Notes under the pieces: model-generated
What the model was told of the DNA's origin: nothing
The model's input: the letters and a program-made list of their open reading frames with translations, nothing else
Databases searched by the model: none
Source of the DNA: Methylocystis sp. IM3
GTDB lineage: Bacteria > Pseudomonadota > Alphaproteobacteria > Rhizobiales > Beijerinckiaceae
NCBI RefSeq assembly: GCF_038070105.1
Contig: NZ_JBBPBZ010000002.1
Span: 1,686,001 to 1,750,000, forward strand
Direction of reading: 5' to 3'
Length of the DNA: 64,000 nt
Program-made: the position numbers and the translations under genes
In this document: positions 39,765 through 48,900 of the stretch, in pieces
Position numbering within the stretch: position 1 is the first letter of the stretch
How the letters are laid out: every line of letters starts with the position of its first letter

Positions 39765-40103
39765 CTATTTCTTCTCCATGATGCATTGCAAGGGATGCTG
39801 GTGCTTCCTTGCGAAATCCATCACCTGGGTGACCTTGGTTTCGGCGACTTCGTACGTGTAAACGCCACATTCGCCGACGCCATGATTGTGGACATGCAGC
39901 ATGATGCGCGTTGCTTCCTCGACAGACTTGTTGAAATACTTGCGTAGAACGATCACGACGAATTCCTGCGTGGTGTAATCGTCGTTCAGCAACAAAACGC
40001 GGTACATGTTTGGCCGGCGGGTCTGCTGGCGGGTGCGCGTGACGAGCGCGGTTCCGGTACCCTGGCCGTCGCCGCCTTTCTTCGGTTCCTTGCCGGCGCG
40101 CAT
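39765..40103 (-). CDS. clpS: ClpS adaptor for the ClpAP protease (N-end rule)
   Basis: A 112-residue adaptor that delivers N-degron substrates to ClpA. The core has [21 protein letters not shown] (the Asn-Asp substrate pocket region), [20 protein letters not shown] and the C-terminal KHQHPLQC. The N-terminal about 30 residues are flexible ([16 protein letters not shown]), normal for ClpS. I set the start at ATG 40103; the frame is open far upstream but shows no coding pattern there, and no strong ribosome binding site helps decide. It is immediately upstream of clpA. Confidence 0.93.
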   Translation of the reverse strand: MRAGKEPKKGGDGQGTGTALVTRTRQQTRRPNMYRVLLLNDDYTTQEFVVIVLRKYFNKSVEEATRIMLHVHNHGVGECGVYTYEVAETKVTQVMDFARKHQHPLQCIMEKK

Positions 40104-40418
40104 GGGAACGCCCGCCGGGTCGTGGCCCTGCTGCGAAAACGCTTGCTGGGATTTGATGGATATCAACGCCGGCACGTCCGTCTCGCCCTTCGGTCCTTTC
40201 CATGTAGTTCCCGCGAAAAGCTCTTTCACGGGCGCATGGAGCAATTTCTTTGCCGCAGCCGGCGGGACCCAAAGAGCCCCGGCCGAACGCCCGCGTAGTC
40301 TTCTGCTTCGAGGCCGCCTTGGCAAGAGGCAAGGAGCGGGCGGGCGCGGCATTCTAGCCATGAACCAGATATTTACGATATTCGCCCAGAAAAGAGGGTG
40401 GCTTGCAAGGTTTCGAGA
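40104..40418. other. Gap between clpS and a divergent small gene
   Basis: About 315 bases with no supported gene. Must include the clpS-clpA promoter on the minus strand and that of the small plus-strand gene. I see no clear heat-shock (RpoH-type) -35/-10 pair by eye. Confidence 0.35.
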
Positions 40419-40751
40419 ATGTCCGGTTTCGAACAGAAAGACCGTCGGCCGCGCCCTGACGGGTCCGGCAATGTGTGGAGCGTCGCCGCCCTCTCGGCCG
40501 CCGTTTTCCTTTGCAGCCTGCTCGCGGCCAAGGTTCTGTCGCGCATGGTCGAGAGCGGCGAGTTCACGGCCGCAGCGCATGACGACGCCATTTCCGATGT
40601 CCTGCGGAAGGCGGAACACTCGCCGCGGCTCCGAACCATCCTTGGCAGCGTGGGGATCGACGGGGTTGTCACGGCGACGATCCCGCGCCGGGCGCCCGCG
40701 CCCGTGTCGCCCTGTGGCGAGGAGAAGGGGGGCGGCAAGTCTGGGAAGTGA
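40419..40751 (+). CDS. Small unknown membrane protein
   Basis: A 110-residue frame starting [17 protein letters not shown], with one predicted span ([22 protein letters not shown]) then a polar segment ([32 protein letters not shown]) and a Pro/Gly/Lys-rich end. The ribosome binding site is weak (CAAGG, eight to twelve bases upstream). The frame has the codon style of the genome, but its opposite strand is open too, so this is moderately supported. No family recognised. Confidence 0.5.
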   Translation: MSGFEQKDRRPRPDGSGNVWSVAALSAAVFLCSLLAAKVLSRMVESGEFTAAAHDDAISDVLRKAEHSPRLRTILGSVGIDGVVTATIPRRAPAPVSPCGEEKGGGKSGK

Positions 40752-41027
40752 TTTTTCGCGGGGCTGCGGGCCGCATTCGGGGGGAAGGGCGCAAGAAAAC
40801 TTCCGGAAAAACCGCCCCCGGGGCTCGTATTTTTATTGACATTAGCCCATTTGTTCTCCAAGCATGCGGCGTGGCTTTGGCCCCCCGCTTCTTTGCGGCG
40901 ACGGTTAGGCGAGCCAGTCCGTCCTCGCGGCGATGACGGCGCCTCCTCTCCTGACATCTTGCGCGCTTTACAAACGGCTGGCGCGCAGCGGCCTTCCCGC
41001 CAAGGCAAGCCGTAACCAGGATAATTG

Positions 41028-42503
41028 ATGACATTCGAAGAATTGGGCCTGTCGGAAAAGGTGCTCGCGGCCGTGCAGGCTGCCGGCTACGCGTCTCCGA
41101 CGCCCATCCAGGCGCAGGCCATTCCGCCGGCGCTCCAGGGCCGGGACATTCTCGGCATCGCCCAGACCGGAACGGGCAAGACGGCGGCCTTCACATTGCC
41201 GATGCTCAGCCGTCTCGAACAAGGCCGCGCCCGGGCGCGCGTGCCGCGCACGCTCATCCTCGAACCGACTCGCGAGCTCGCGGCGCAGGTGGAGGAGAGC
41301 TTCGCCAAATATGGCGTCAACCAGCGGCTGAACGTGGCGCTGCTGATCGGCGGCGTCTCCTTCGGCGATCAGGAAGCCAAGATCATGCGCGGCGCGGACG
41401 TGCTGATCGCGACGCCGGGACGCCTGCTCGACTTTTTCGACCGCGGCAAACTGCTTCTGACCGGCATAGAGATTCTCGTCATCGACGAGGCCGACCGCAT
41501 GCTGGACATGGGCTTCATTCCCGACATCGAGCGCGTCTGCAAGCTCGTGCCCTTCACCCGCCAGACGCTCTTCTTCTCCGCGACGATGCCGCCGGAGATC
41601 ACCCGCCTCACCGAGGCCTTCCTGCACAATCCGGTTCGCGTCGAGGTCGCCCGCGCCTCGACCACGGCCTCGACGATCCGCCAGGCGCTCGTCGCCTCGC
41701 ATGGTCACGCCGACAAGCGCGAGACGCTGCGCGGCCTCATCCGCGGCGCGGAAAATCTCAAGAACGCGATCATCTTCTGCAATCGCAAGCGTGACGTGGC
41801 GATTCTGCACCGTTCGCTGATCAAGCACGGGTTCCCGGCCGGCGCGCTCCATGGCGATATGGATCAGCTCGCCCGCATGGCCTCGCTGGACGCCTTCAAG
41901 AACGGCGACGTGTCACTTCTCGTCTGTTCCGATGTGGCGGCGCGCGGCCTCGACATTCCGGACGTGAGCCATGTCTTCAATTTCGACGTGCCGACGCACA
42001 GCGAGGACTATGTCCACCGCATCGGCCGCACCGGCCGCGCCGGTCGTTCGGGGGTGGCGCTGACGATCGTCACCGAGGACGACGCCAAATATGTGGACCA
42101 GATCCAGAACCTGATCGGCAAGCCGATCGAGTGGGAAGGCCCCGGCTTCGACGCCCTGCCGCCGCCGATGGAGACCACCCGGCCCAACGAACACCGCCGT
42201 GGCGCACGCGGCGAGCGCGGCGGACGTCGCGAGCGGGGTGGCGAGCGCAGCCGCAGGAGCGAGCGGGTCGAACGCGCCGAGCGTGTGGAACGGGTCGAGG
42301 CCGAAGGGCCTGTCGCCATGGGGCGGCCCGCGCATGCGCCGCGTCGCCCGGAGAGCGAGCCGGCGCGTCCCCGCACGACGGAGCGCCGCAGCCGCCGTCA
42401 CCATGAGGACGACGGCCCGCCGGTCATCGGGCTGGGCGACCACATTCCTTCCTTCCTGCTGCGCCCGGTGACGCTGCGGCCTGCGAAGATCGCGGAAGAT
42501 TAG
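41028..42503 (+). CDS. rhlE: DEAD-box RNA helicase, RhlE type
   Basis: An ATP-dependent RNA helicase of ribosome assembly or mRNA turnover. The Q motif (PTPIQAQAIPPALQGRD), motif I AQTGTGKTAAF, Ia PTRELAAQV, Ib TPGRLLDFF, II VIDEADRMLDMGF, III FSATMP, IV IIFCNRK, V SDVAARGLDIPD and VI HRIGRTGRAGR are all present. The C-terminal 110 residues are an Arg/Glu-rich low-complexity tail (RRGARGERGGRRERGGERSR) ending in PSFLLRPVTLRP. The ATG at 41028 is chosen over an in-frame TTG one codon earlier. A possible -35 (TTGACA at 40836) lies far upstream, without a good partner. Confidence 0.94.
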   Translation: MTFEELGLSEKVLAAVQAAGYASPTPIQAQAIPPALQGRDILGIAQTGTGKTAAFTLPMLSRLEQGRARARVPRTLILEPTRELAAQVEESFAKYGVNQRLNVALLIGGVSFGDQEAKIMRGADVLIATPGRLLDFFDRGKLLLTGIEILVIDEADRMLDMGFIPDIERVCKLVPFTRQTLFFSATMPPEITRLTEAFLHNPVRVEVARASTTASTIRQALVASHGHADKRETLRGLIRGAENLKNAIIFCNRKRDVAILHRSLIKHGFPAGALHGDMDQLARMASLDAFKNGDVSLLVCSDVAARGLDIPDVSHVFNFDVPTHSEDYVHRIGRTGRAGRSGVALTIVTEDDAKYVDQIQNLIGKPIEWEGPGFDALPPPMETTRPNEHRRGARGERGGRRERGGERSRRSERVERAERVERVEAEGPVAMGRPAHAPRRPESEPARPRTTERRSRRHHEDDGPPVIGLGDHIPSFLLRPVTLRPAKIAED

Positions 42504-42721
42504 GCGGCTATCCGACCCTTGCGTCAGCAGGGGTCGGATTGGAGCGGTCGGCAAAACCGCAATCGCGGGATCGCCCTTCGAGGCGCGAGCTTTGCTCGTC
42601 CCTGAGGGCGAGGCCGGCGTTTCAGTCGGCTGCGAATCGCCCGTGCTGAGCTTGCCTGCGTAACAGGCGTCTCGAAGCAGGGTGCGCGCGACGCCGATTC
42701 GTCAGAGAATACGGGTAGGGC

Positions 42722-43156
42722 CTATCGCTCGAACGGCGTCATCGCCGCCCGGATCTTCGCCGCTTGCTCGGCGAGCCTTTCATTATCGGCCATGGTTCCC
42801 GGTGGGCGCAGGGCGACGCCGTCCCAGCGCGGCAGCAGATGAAAATGCAGGTGGTAGATCACCTGGCCGCCGGCGCTCTCGTTGAACTGGTGAAGCGTCA
42901 GGCCGTCCGCCTTGAAAGCCTTCTGCAAGCCTCGGGCGACGTGCTGGACGCGCTTCATCAACTCGCCGAGCGTCGCAGACGAAACGTCCAGAAGACCGCG
43001 GGCGTCCTCCTTGGGGATCACCAGCACATGCCCCTCCGCACGGGGCATGATGTCCATGAAAGCGAGCGCCACCTCGTCCTCATAGACCTTGTGCGCCGGT
43101 ATTTCGCCGCGCAGAATTTTTCCAAATATATTGTTGGGATCGTAGGCGGCGGACAT
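42722..43156 (-). CDS. HIT-family nucleotide hydrolase/transferase
   Basis: A 144-residue histidine-triad protein (HinT-like). The signature is IYHLHFHLLPRW, with the His-x-His-x-His pattern, near residue 103. The opening (YDPNNIFGKILRGEIPAHKVYEDE) and HVLVIPKEDARGLLDVS are typical. HinT-type proteins hydrolyse AMP-linked substrates; the physiological substrate is unknown. It sits downstream of pheA on the same strand, 15 bases apart, so it may be the last gene of the kdsB-pheA transcript. Confidence 0.9.
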   Translation of the reverse strand: MSAAYDPNNIFGKILRGEIPAHKVYEDEVALAFMDIMPRAEGHVLVIPKEDARGLLDVSSATLGELMKRVQHVARGLQKAFKADGLTLHQFNESAGGQVIYHLHFHLLPRWDGVALRPPGTMADNERLAEQAAKIRAAMTPFER

Positions 43157-43171
43157 TTTGGCTTTCCCCTG

Positions 43172-44035
43172 TTAGGCTTCGAATTCGAAGGCCCGGATAT
43201 TCGTGACGCGGAACTCCGCCGCCGGATACACGCCCAGAATTTCCACTTCCCTCGAAAAGAATCGCAATTCCTCCAGCGCCCGCGCAAGCGGCGGCTGCTC
43301 CGGATGGCCGTCTACATCGGCAAGAAAGCGCGTGGCGGCAAATTCGCCGTCGACCATGTAGCTTTCGAGCTTGGTCATGTTAACGCCGTTCGTGGCGAAG
43401 CCGCCGAGCGCCTTGTAGAGCGCCGCCGGAACGTTGCGCACGTGGAAGATGAAGGTCGTCATGGTGGGGCCGCAATCCGCGGGCGCCCACTGGCTCGTGC
43501 GCGAGAGGACGATGAAGCGCGTCGTATTGTGCGCCTCGTCCTCGACATTGCTGGCCAATATGTCGAGGCCGTAGATGTCGGCGGCGAGTCGGGGAGCGAG
43601 CGCGGCCTTGGTCGGGTCGTTCCATTCAGCCACTTCTCGCGCCGCGCCCGCCGTGTCGCCGGCCGTATGCGCGACGAGGCCGAGGTCGCGGATCACGCGG
43701 CGGCATTGCCCGAGCGCATGGACGTGGCTGTAGACCGAGCGCAGCCCTTCGCGTGTCGCGCCCTTCGGCGCCATCAGATGAAAATGAATCGGCAGAAAAT
43801 GTTCGCCGATGATGTGCAGGCCTGAGCGCGGCAAAAAATGATGAATGTCGGCGACGCGGCCGGCGATCGAATTTTCGATCGGGATCATCCCGAGCGCCGC
43901 GCGGCCTTCCGTGATGGCGGAAAAGGCGTCCTCGAAACTCGCGCAGGGGAGGGGCGTCATGTTCGGATAGGCCTGGCGGCAGACAAAGTCGGAGTTGGCG
44001 CCGGGCTCTCCCTGATAGGCGATATACTGGTTCAC
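43172..44035 (-). CDS. pheA: Prephenate dehydratase PheA
   Basis: Forms phenylpyruvate from prephenate in phenylalanine synthesis. The catalytic domain has AYQGEPGANSDF, FEDAFSAITEGRAALGMIPIENS and the family TRF motif in HNTTRFIVLSR. A C-terminal ACT regulatory domain follows (TFIFHVRNVPAALYKALGGF, and KLESYMVDGEFAATRFLADV) for feedback by phenylalanine. The length of 287 is normal for a monofunctional enzyme without chorismate mutase. Its ATG overlaps the kdsB stop by four bases. Confidence 0.94.
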   Translation of the reverse strand: MNQYIAYQGEPGANSDFVCRQAYPNMTPLPCASFEDAFSAITEGRAALGMIPIENSIAGRVADIHHFLPRSGLHIIGEHFLPIHFHLMAPKGATREGLRSVYSHVHALGQCRRVIRDLGLVAHTAGDTAGAAREVAEWNDPTKAALAPRLAADIYGLDILASNVEDEAHNTTRFIVLSRTSQWAPADCGPTMTTFIFHVRNVPAALYKALGGFATNGVNMTKLESYMVDGEFAATRFLADVDGHPEQPPLARALEELRFFSREVEILGVYPAAEFRVTNIRAFEFEA

Positions 44036-44784
44036 TGCATGTCCTGCCGGCTCGCCGCGGCGCGCAGCGCCGCGAGGTCGCGCCCGGTATCTACCGATGG
44101 GCTCGCTTTGTCCAGCACGGCCGCGTCAATGCGCATTCCAGCCTCCAAAGCGCGAAGCTGTTCGAGATTTTCCCGTCGCTCGAGCGGGGAGGGCGGCAAG
44201 GCGGCGAAGCGCTCGAGGCGGCTGCGCCGAAAGGCGTAGGCGCCGACATGTTTGAGAAGCGGACCCTCGCCCCAGGGCGCACGGGCGCGGGTGAAATAGA
44301 GTGCGCGCAGCCGACGGGGCGCGATTTCCGTTCCAACAAGCTTCACGGCGTTGGGATCGTCCGCCTCTTCAGCGGCAGCCGGCGCGGCGAGCGTGCCGAT
44401 GTCGACGGTCGGTTCGTCGAGTAGCGCGAGCGCCGCGGCCAGGGCGTCATCCGGAAGAAAGGGATTATCGCCCTGGAGGTTCACCACAGCGTCATGACGC
44501 CCCTCGGAATCAATCCTGGCGAGGGCGGCTGCGATGCGGTCGCTGCCGCAGCGGAACTCGCCCTGCTGGAGCAGGGCGGCTCCGCCTGCGGCGCGGATGA
44601 CGTCAGCAATCTCGACTGAATCCGTCACGACAGTGACGGGGCCGAGGCCAGCCACGCGGGCGCGAGACCAGACAAGCTCGATCATCGGGCGCCCGCCGAT
44701 GTCGGCGAGCGCCTTGCGCGGCAGCCGGGTCGATCCGAGCCGCGCCGGGATGAGGATGACCGGCGCGCGCGGCGGCATGCTCAA
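44032..44784 (-). CDS. kdsB: 3-deoxy-manno-octulosonate cytidylyltransferase KdsB
   Basis: Activates Kdo with CTP for lipopolysaccharide inner core assembly. N-terminal nucleotide site VILIPARLGSTRLPRKALADIGGRPMIE, then VTVVTDSVEIADVIRAAGG, VVNLQGDNPFLPDDALAAAL and the product-binding region around KHVGAYAFRRSRLERFA. 250 residues. It overlaps the upstream lipoprotein gene and downstream pheA by four bases at each end, so the three are translationally coupled. Confidence 0.94.
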   Translation of the reverse strand: MSMPPRAPVILIPARLGSTRLPRKALADIGGRPMIELVWSRARVAGLGPVTVVTDSVEIADVIRAAGGAALLQQGEFRCGSDRIAAALARIDSEGRHDAVVNLQGDNPFLPDDALAAALALLDEPTVDIGTLAAPAAAEEADDPNAVKLVGTEIAPRRLRALYFTRARAPWGEGPLLKHVGAYAFRRSRLERFAALPPSPLERRENLEQLRALEAGMRIDAAVLDKASPSVDTGRDLAALRAAASRQDMQ

Positions 44785-45185
44785 TAGGCGTTATTGTCCT
44801 CGGCGACCCAGCCTTTTTCGGTCTTCACGAAATGAAGCGTGCCTTCGCTCGTATGCACTTCGCTCTTGGCGAAGGTGCGGTCCTCGTCGATTCCGAGGAA
44901 GGCGCATTTTCCGCGTTCGCGCTCATCGCGGCACTTGGCCTCGAAGCCCTCCGGAAACTGCACTTCCGCCTCGTACATCAGCTCGAACGCCTGGGTGTTG
45001 TCGCGCTTGACCTCACGCGCGTTCACTTTCTTGAAGGAGACGATCTTGGCGTCAACGCCGTTCTTTTCGAGAATGTTGCGCAACACTTTCGCGCCCGTGG
45101 CGTCGCCGGGCTGGTGGTCGGCGCAGCCGCCCAGCGCGATCGCCGCAGCGAATCCCATGAACAGGCCAAGGTGACGAGTGAACAT
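44781..45185 (-). CDS. Unknown small lipoprotein, first gene of the kdsB-pheA unit
   Basis: A 134-residue protein with a lipoprotein signal sequence (FMGFAAAIALGGC; lipobox ALGGC at about residue 21). The mature part is charged and has two more Cys (EAKCRDERERGKCAF). The middle (VLRNILEKNGVDAKIVSFKKVN; YEAEVQFPEGFEAKC) suggests a compact alpha/beta fold. I do not recognise the family. The ribosome binding site GGAGGAAATAT precedes the start. The end overlaps kdsB by four bases, so expression is tied to lipopolysaccharide synthesis. Confidence 0.75.
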   Translation of the reverse strand: MFTRHLGLFMGFAAAIALGGCADHQPGDATGAKVLRNILEKNGVDAKIVSFKKVNAREVKRDNTQAFELMYEAEVQFPEGFEAKCRDERERGKCAFLGIDEDRTFAKSEVHTSEGTLHFVKTEKGWVAEDNNAY

Positions 45186-45584
45186 ATATTTCCTCCGAAG
45201 CGGCGCGCGAGGGCGCGCATTTTTCTTGCTTTTAGCGGAAAAGATTTCGCGCGTCGCCGGGGTTTCGATTTTTCGATCGCCCTATTGTGAAAAAACATAT
45301 CAGATAGTTGCAATTTTGTGCAGCCGGGGTAACTTGTCTCCGCCAAGCGAGTTGCGTGTCTGGCGGCGCCGCAAAGGGCCTGAAAAAGCGCCCACGGCGT
45401 AATCAAGCGTTTGATGCGTAATGGCAAGAACTCGAATACCCTACGGAGTGCTCAGGTCCGCCGCATCTCCTGGGTCCGTGGGGTTGGCCGGCTGATGATG
45501 GTTGGAGTGGCCTCCTTGAAGCCATTGTCAGTCGGCCGCCTTCATTCGTGAAGACGAAACACAATCAATTATTAAGATAACAGG
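45186..45584. other. Intergenic region upstream of the lipoprotein gene
   Basis: About 400 bases without a supported gene. AT-richer near 45290-45320 and 45560-45580, so it likely includes the promoter of the lipoprotein-kdsB-pheA unit. The stretch at 45440-45540 looks like decayed or non-coding sequence; I see no match to a gene. Confidence 0.35.
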
Positions 45585-45607
45585 AAAAGCTCCGCAATAG
45601 GCGGAGC
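45585..45607 (-). terminator. Intrinsic terminator after rpmG
   Basis: Stem GCTCCGC / GCGGAGC with a five-base loop; read on the minus strand it is followed by TTTT. It lies about 110 bases past the rpmG stop. Confidence 0.8.
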
Positions 45608-45716
45608 CGTAGATTTTCGCGTTTTCCGCGCAAAACTAGAACGCCCTACACCAAAGAGAACGGTCTGCATTTGAGGCGTGCGGCGGCGCGGGCGCGCGCC
45701 ACCTCTTGGGAACGCC

Positions 45717-45884
45717 TTACTTGATCTTCGTTTCCTTGAATTCAACGTGCTTGCGCACAACCGGGTCGTATTTCTTGAAGACGAACTTCTCGGTCTTGGT
45801 CCGTGCGTTCTTCTTGGTGACATAGAAATAGCCCGTGTCCGCCGTGGACAGGAGCTTGATCTTGATCATGGCGGACTTGGCCAT
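45717..45884 (-). CDS. rpmG: 50S ribosomal protein L33
   Basis: A 55-residue large-subunit protein, starting [18 protein letters not shown] and continuing [20 protein letters not shown]; it ends VEFKETKIK. The YFYVTKKN region is the family hallmark. There is no Cys pair, so this is the zinc-free form usual in proteobacteria. Transcribed downstream of rnr across a 117-base gap, as in many Rhizobiales, and followed by an intrinsic terminator. Confidence 0.97.
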   Translation of the reverse strand: MAKSAMIKIKLLSTADTGYFYVTKKNARTKTEKFVFKKYDPVVRKHVEFKETKIK

Positions 45885-46001
45885 TGCGCTCGTTCCAGTC
45901 TGATTGAGAACAGAAAAACGTCCCCGCCGCTACGTAGGTCGCGGCGGGCGACGAATTTGCGCGCACCATACGTGTGACGGCCCGGATGTCAAGGCGAATG
46001 G

Positions 46002-48290
46002 CTAACGTCGGCCCTTGACCCGCGCTCTTTCAGCTTTTTTCGGGCCTTTGGCGCGTTTTCCGAACGCCGAGGATGGCGGCGTCCGCTTCTCGCCCCCGCC
46101 GACGACCTCGAATCTCAGTGCGCCGGCGATGGGCGCCGCCTCGACGAGTCGCACGTCGACGATGTCGGCAAGCCGGTAGCTGACGCCAGAGCGGGACGTC
46201 AGTGAGTGGCTCGCTTCGTCATAGGAATAATATTCCCGACCGAGCGTCGCGGCCGGCACGAATCCATCCGCGCCCGTTTCAATGAGCCGCACGAACAGGC
46301 CGGATTTGGTGACGCCCGATATGCGCGCGCCGAAACGCGCGCCGATCTGATCGGCGAGATGATGGGCGATCAGCCGGTCCACGGTCTCGCGCTCGGCCGC
46401 CATGGCGCGTCGCTCGGCGGCGGAGATGCGCGCGGCCGTCTCGGCGAGCTCGCCCGCGGGCATGTCGGGCAGGGCGCCCTCGCCGAGCCTCAACGCGCGG
46501 ATCAGCGCGCGATGCACGACGAGATCCGCATAGCGGCGAATCGGCGAGGTGAAATGCGCGTATCGACGAAGGTTCAGGCCGAAATGGCCGTAATTCTCGT
46601 GCGTATATTCCGCCTGCGCCTGGGTGCGCAGAATGATCTCATTGACGATGTTCTCATGCTCCATGCCCTTCACGCGATCGAGAATCACGTTGAAATTGGC
46701 GGGCTTGAGCACCTGTCCCTTGGCGAGCTTGACGCCGATCGTCTGCAGAAACTCCGCGAGCGCCGTGACTTTCTCTTTCGAGGGCTCGTCATGCGCGCGA
46801 TAGATGAGCTGCTGACGCTGCTCTTCGAGCGTTTCAGCGGCCGCCACATTGGCGAGGATCATGAATTCCTCAATGAGCCTGTGCGCCTCCAGCCGGGGCG
46901 GGATCACGACGCGATCGAAGGAGCCGTCGGGCTTCAGGAGGATCTTGCGCTCGGGCAGATCGAGATCGAGCGGCGCGCGCAGATTGCGCGCATGCTGTAG
47001 CGCCTCATGGGCGGCGTAGAGCGGGCGCAGCACCGCGTCGAGCAGCGGCGTCGTCTTTTCGTCGGGCCTGCCGTCGATCGCCGCCTGCGCCTGTTGATAG
47101 GAGAGCTTGGCGCGCGAGCGCATCATCACGCGATGGAAACTGTGGCCGATCTTGCGGCCCTTGCCGGTCACGCGCATGCGCACGGCCAGCGCCGGCCGGT
47201 CCTCCTGCTCGCGCAGCGAGCAGAGATCATTGGAGATGCGCTCGGGCAGCATCGGCACGACGCGATCCGGGAAATAGACCGAATTGCCCCGCTCCAGCGC
47301 GTCTTTATCCAGCGGTGAGCGGGGCTTCACGTAATAGGCCACGTCCGCGATGGCGACGGTGAGGATGAAGCCGCCGTCATTGTCCTGGGCAGGGTCGGGC
47401 GCGGCGTGCACCGCGTCGTCGTGATCCTTGGCGTCCGGCGGGTCGATGGTCACGAGCGGCAACTCGCGCCAGTCCTCGCGGCCGTGCAGGGTGGCGGGCT
47501 TGGCGCGCTCGGCTTCGGCCGCCGCCTCGGCGCGAAACACGTCGGGGATGTCGTGGGCGCGCAGCGCGATGAGGCTCACGGCCTTTTCGTTGGTGATGGA
47601 GCCGAGCGTCTCACGCACACGGGCGCGCGGCGCGCCGAATCGCGTCTTGCCGACGAGATCGACGGAAACCAGGTCGCCTTCCTTCCCTTCTCCGATGTCG
47701 GCGGCGACGACCATCAGCTCCCGGCCCGCCTGCTTCTTGTCGATGGGCACGATCCGGCCATTGCCATTGGGCTCGATGCGCAGCACGCCAAGAACGCGAT
47801 GGCGCGCGCGTGATAGGAGCTTGACGACGCGGCCGAGATAGCGCGGCTCGTCCGGGCCGGCGTCGGGATCAGGTTCGGCGCGCACGAGCGCGCGGTCGCC
47901 GACGCCGGGCAGGGGCTCGCCGGGCCTGGCGCGGCGCGGCGCGCGAATGAGAATGCGCGGCGCGGGGCCGAGCTCGTCTTCATCCCATTCGACCGGAACG
48001 GCGATCAGCTCACCCTCCGGGTCGCGCCCGGTGATGTCGGCGAGCGTCACGGGGGGCAGGGCGCCCTTGCGGTTGACGCGCTTTCCGCGCTTCTCGATGG
48101 CGCCTTCGTCGGCGAGCGAGGAAATCATGCGCTTGAGCGCGACGCGGTCATCGCCCTTGAGGCCGAAGGCCCGGGCGATTTCTCTGACGCCAATTTTCCG
48201 GGGGCCGCCCGCTTCGCGCTCGCGGGCGATAAAGGCAAGGATGTCGTCGCGGGAGGGTTGCTGCGGTGCTTTTTTTGTCGGCAAGGCCAT
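46002..48290 (-). CDS. rnr: Ribonuclease R
   Basis: A processive 3'-5' exoribonuclease that can digest structured RNA. It has an N-terminal winged-helix region (PRKIGVREIARAFGLKGDDR), cold-shock domains, the RNB catalytic core with TIDPPDAKDHDDAVHAA (the Asp cluster), SPLDKDALERGNSVYFPDRVVPMLPE, the aromatic/Arg region FTSPIRRYADLVVHRALI, and a C-terminal S1 domain (GARISGVTKSGLFVRLIETGADG). The basic tail (KRAKGPKKAERARVKGRR) is typical. 762 residues, normal. Downstream is rpmG; upstream is the repeat block and topA, so topA-rnr-rpmG run in one direction. Confidence 0.96.
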   Translation of the reverse strand: MALPTKKAPQQPSRDDILAFIAREREAGGPRKIGVREIARAFGLKGDDRVALKRMISSLADEGAIEKRGKRVNRKGALPPVTLADITGRDPEGELIAVPVEWDEDELGPAPRILIRAPRRARPGEPLPGVGDRALVRAEPDPDAGPDEPRYLGRVVKLLSRARHRVLGVLRIEPNGNGRIVPIDKKQAGRELMVVAADIGEGKEGDLVSVDLVGKTRFGAPRARVRETLGSITNEKAVSLIALRAHDIPDVFRAEAAAEAERAKPATLHGREDWRELPLVTIDPPDAKDHDDAVHAAPDPAQDNDGGFILTVAIADVAYYVKPRSPLDKDALERGNSVYFPDRVVPMLPERISNDLCSLREQEDRPALAVRMRVTGKGRKIGHSFHRVMMRSRAKLSYQQAQAAIDGRPDEKTTPLLDAVLRPLYAAHEALQHARNLRAPLDLDLPERKILLKPDGSFDRVVIPPRLEAHRLIEEFMILANVAAAETLEEQRQQLIYRAHDEPSKEKVTALAEFLQTIGVKLAKGQVLKPANFNVILDRVKGMEHENIVNEIILRTQAQAEYTHENYGHFGLNLRRYAHFTSPIRRYADLVVHRALIRALRLGEGALPDMPAGELAETAARISAAERRAMAAERETVDRLIAHHLADQIGARFGARISGVTKSGLFVRLIETGADGFVPAATLGREYYSYDEASHSLTSRSGVSYRLADIVDVRLVEAAPIAGALRFEVVGGGEKRTPPSSAFGKRAKGPKKAERARVKGRR

Positions 48291-48376
48291 ACTCTATCGC
48301 CCGGCGGTGGGGCCGGACCGGTGAAAAAACTTTCTTCCAACATATGGTGTGAGCGGCCGTTGCGCCATGGCCGCCC

Positions 48377-48893
48377 CCGCCTGTCATGGCCGGGCCTGTC
48401 CCGGCCACCCACGCCGGGCCGCGGGGGACGAGTGGCGGCCCGTGGATGCCCGCGACGAGCGCGGGCATGATGCGGTGAGGGTCGTGGGTTCTGCCGACGG
48501 CGGTTTTCTTGCTTCGCCGGTCGCGCTTCGGCCGCCATTCGTCAGAAATGGGGGTGGACGCGCGCCGGTCACTCCAATCGCTCCCGCCCGTCATGGCCGG
48601 GCTTGTCCCGGCCACCAACGCCGGGCGGCGGGGAACGAGTGGCGGCCCGTGGATGCCTGCGACGAGCGCGGGCATGGCGCGGTGAGGGTCGTGGGTTCTG
48701 CCGATGGCGGTTTTCTTGCTTCGCCGGTCGCGCTTCGGCCGCCATTCGTCAGAAAAGGGGTGGGCGCGCGCCGGTGACTCCGATCGCTCCCGCCCGTCAT
48801 GGCCGGGCTTGTCCCGGCCACCCACGCCGAGCCGCGGAGACGAGTTGCGTCCCTTCGATGCCCGCGACGAGCGCGGGCATGACGGGGTGGACG
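48377..48893. repeat. Tandem repeat of about 206 bases, two and a half copies
   Basis: The segment between topA and rnr repeats a unit with a period of 206-207 bases: the phrase GTCATGGCCGGGC begins at 48383, 48590 and 48796. Each unit has the palindrome TGGCCGGGCTTGTCCCGGCCA and a second one, ATGCCCGCGACGAGCGCGGGCAT. The third copy is cut after about 100 bases. Palindromes of this sort are dispersed intergenic elements in Rhizobiales. Open frames here in several phases follow from the repeat and are not genes. The gap from 48291 to 48376 has nothing else. Confidence 0.88.
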
Positions 48894-48900
48894 CCGGCCC

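Noticed and set aside
37250..39781. A very long plus-strand open frame (over 840 codons) opposite clpA
   Set aside because: It mirrors clpA codon by codon; high third-position GC leaves antisense frames open. The product has no recognisable domain and is rich in His/Arg/Ala runs.
40104..40619. Upstream in-frame extension of clpS
   Set aside because: No homology, no methionine at a sensible place, and the composition is unlike the core; ClpS is normally about 100-120 residues.
48377..48893. Considered as a CRISPR array
   Set aside because: Units are about 206 bases long and nearly identical throughout, with no short repeat/unique spacer pattern and no cas genes nearby.
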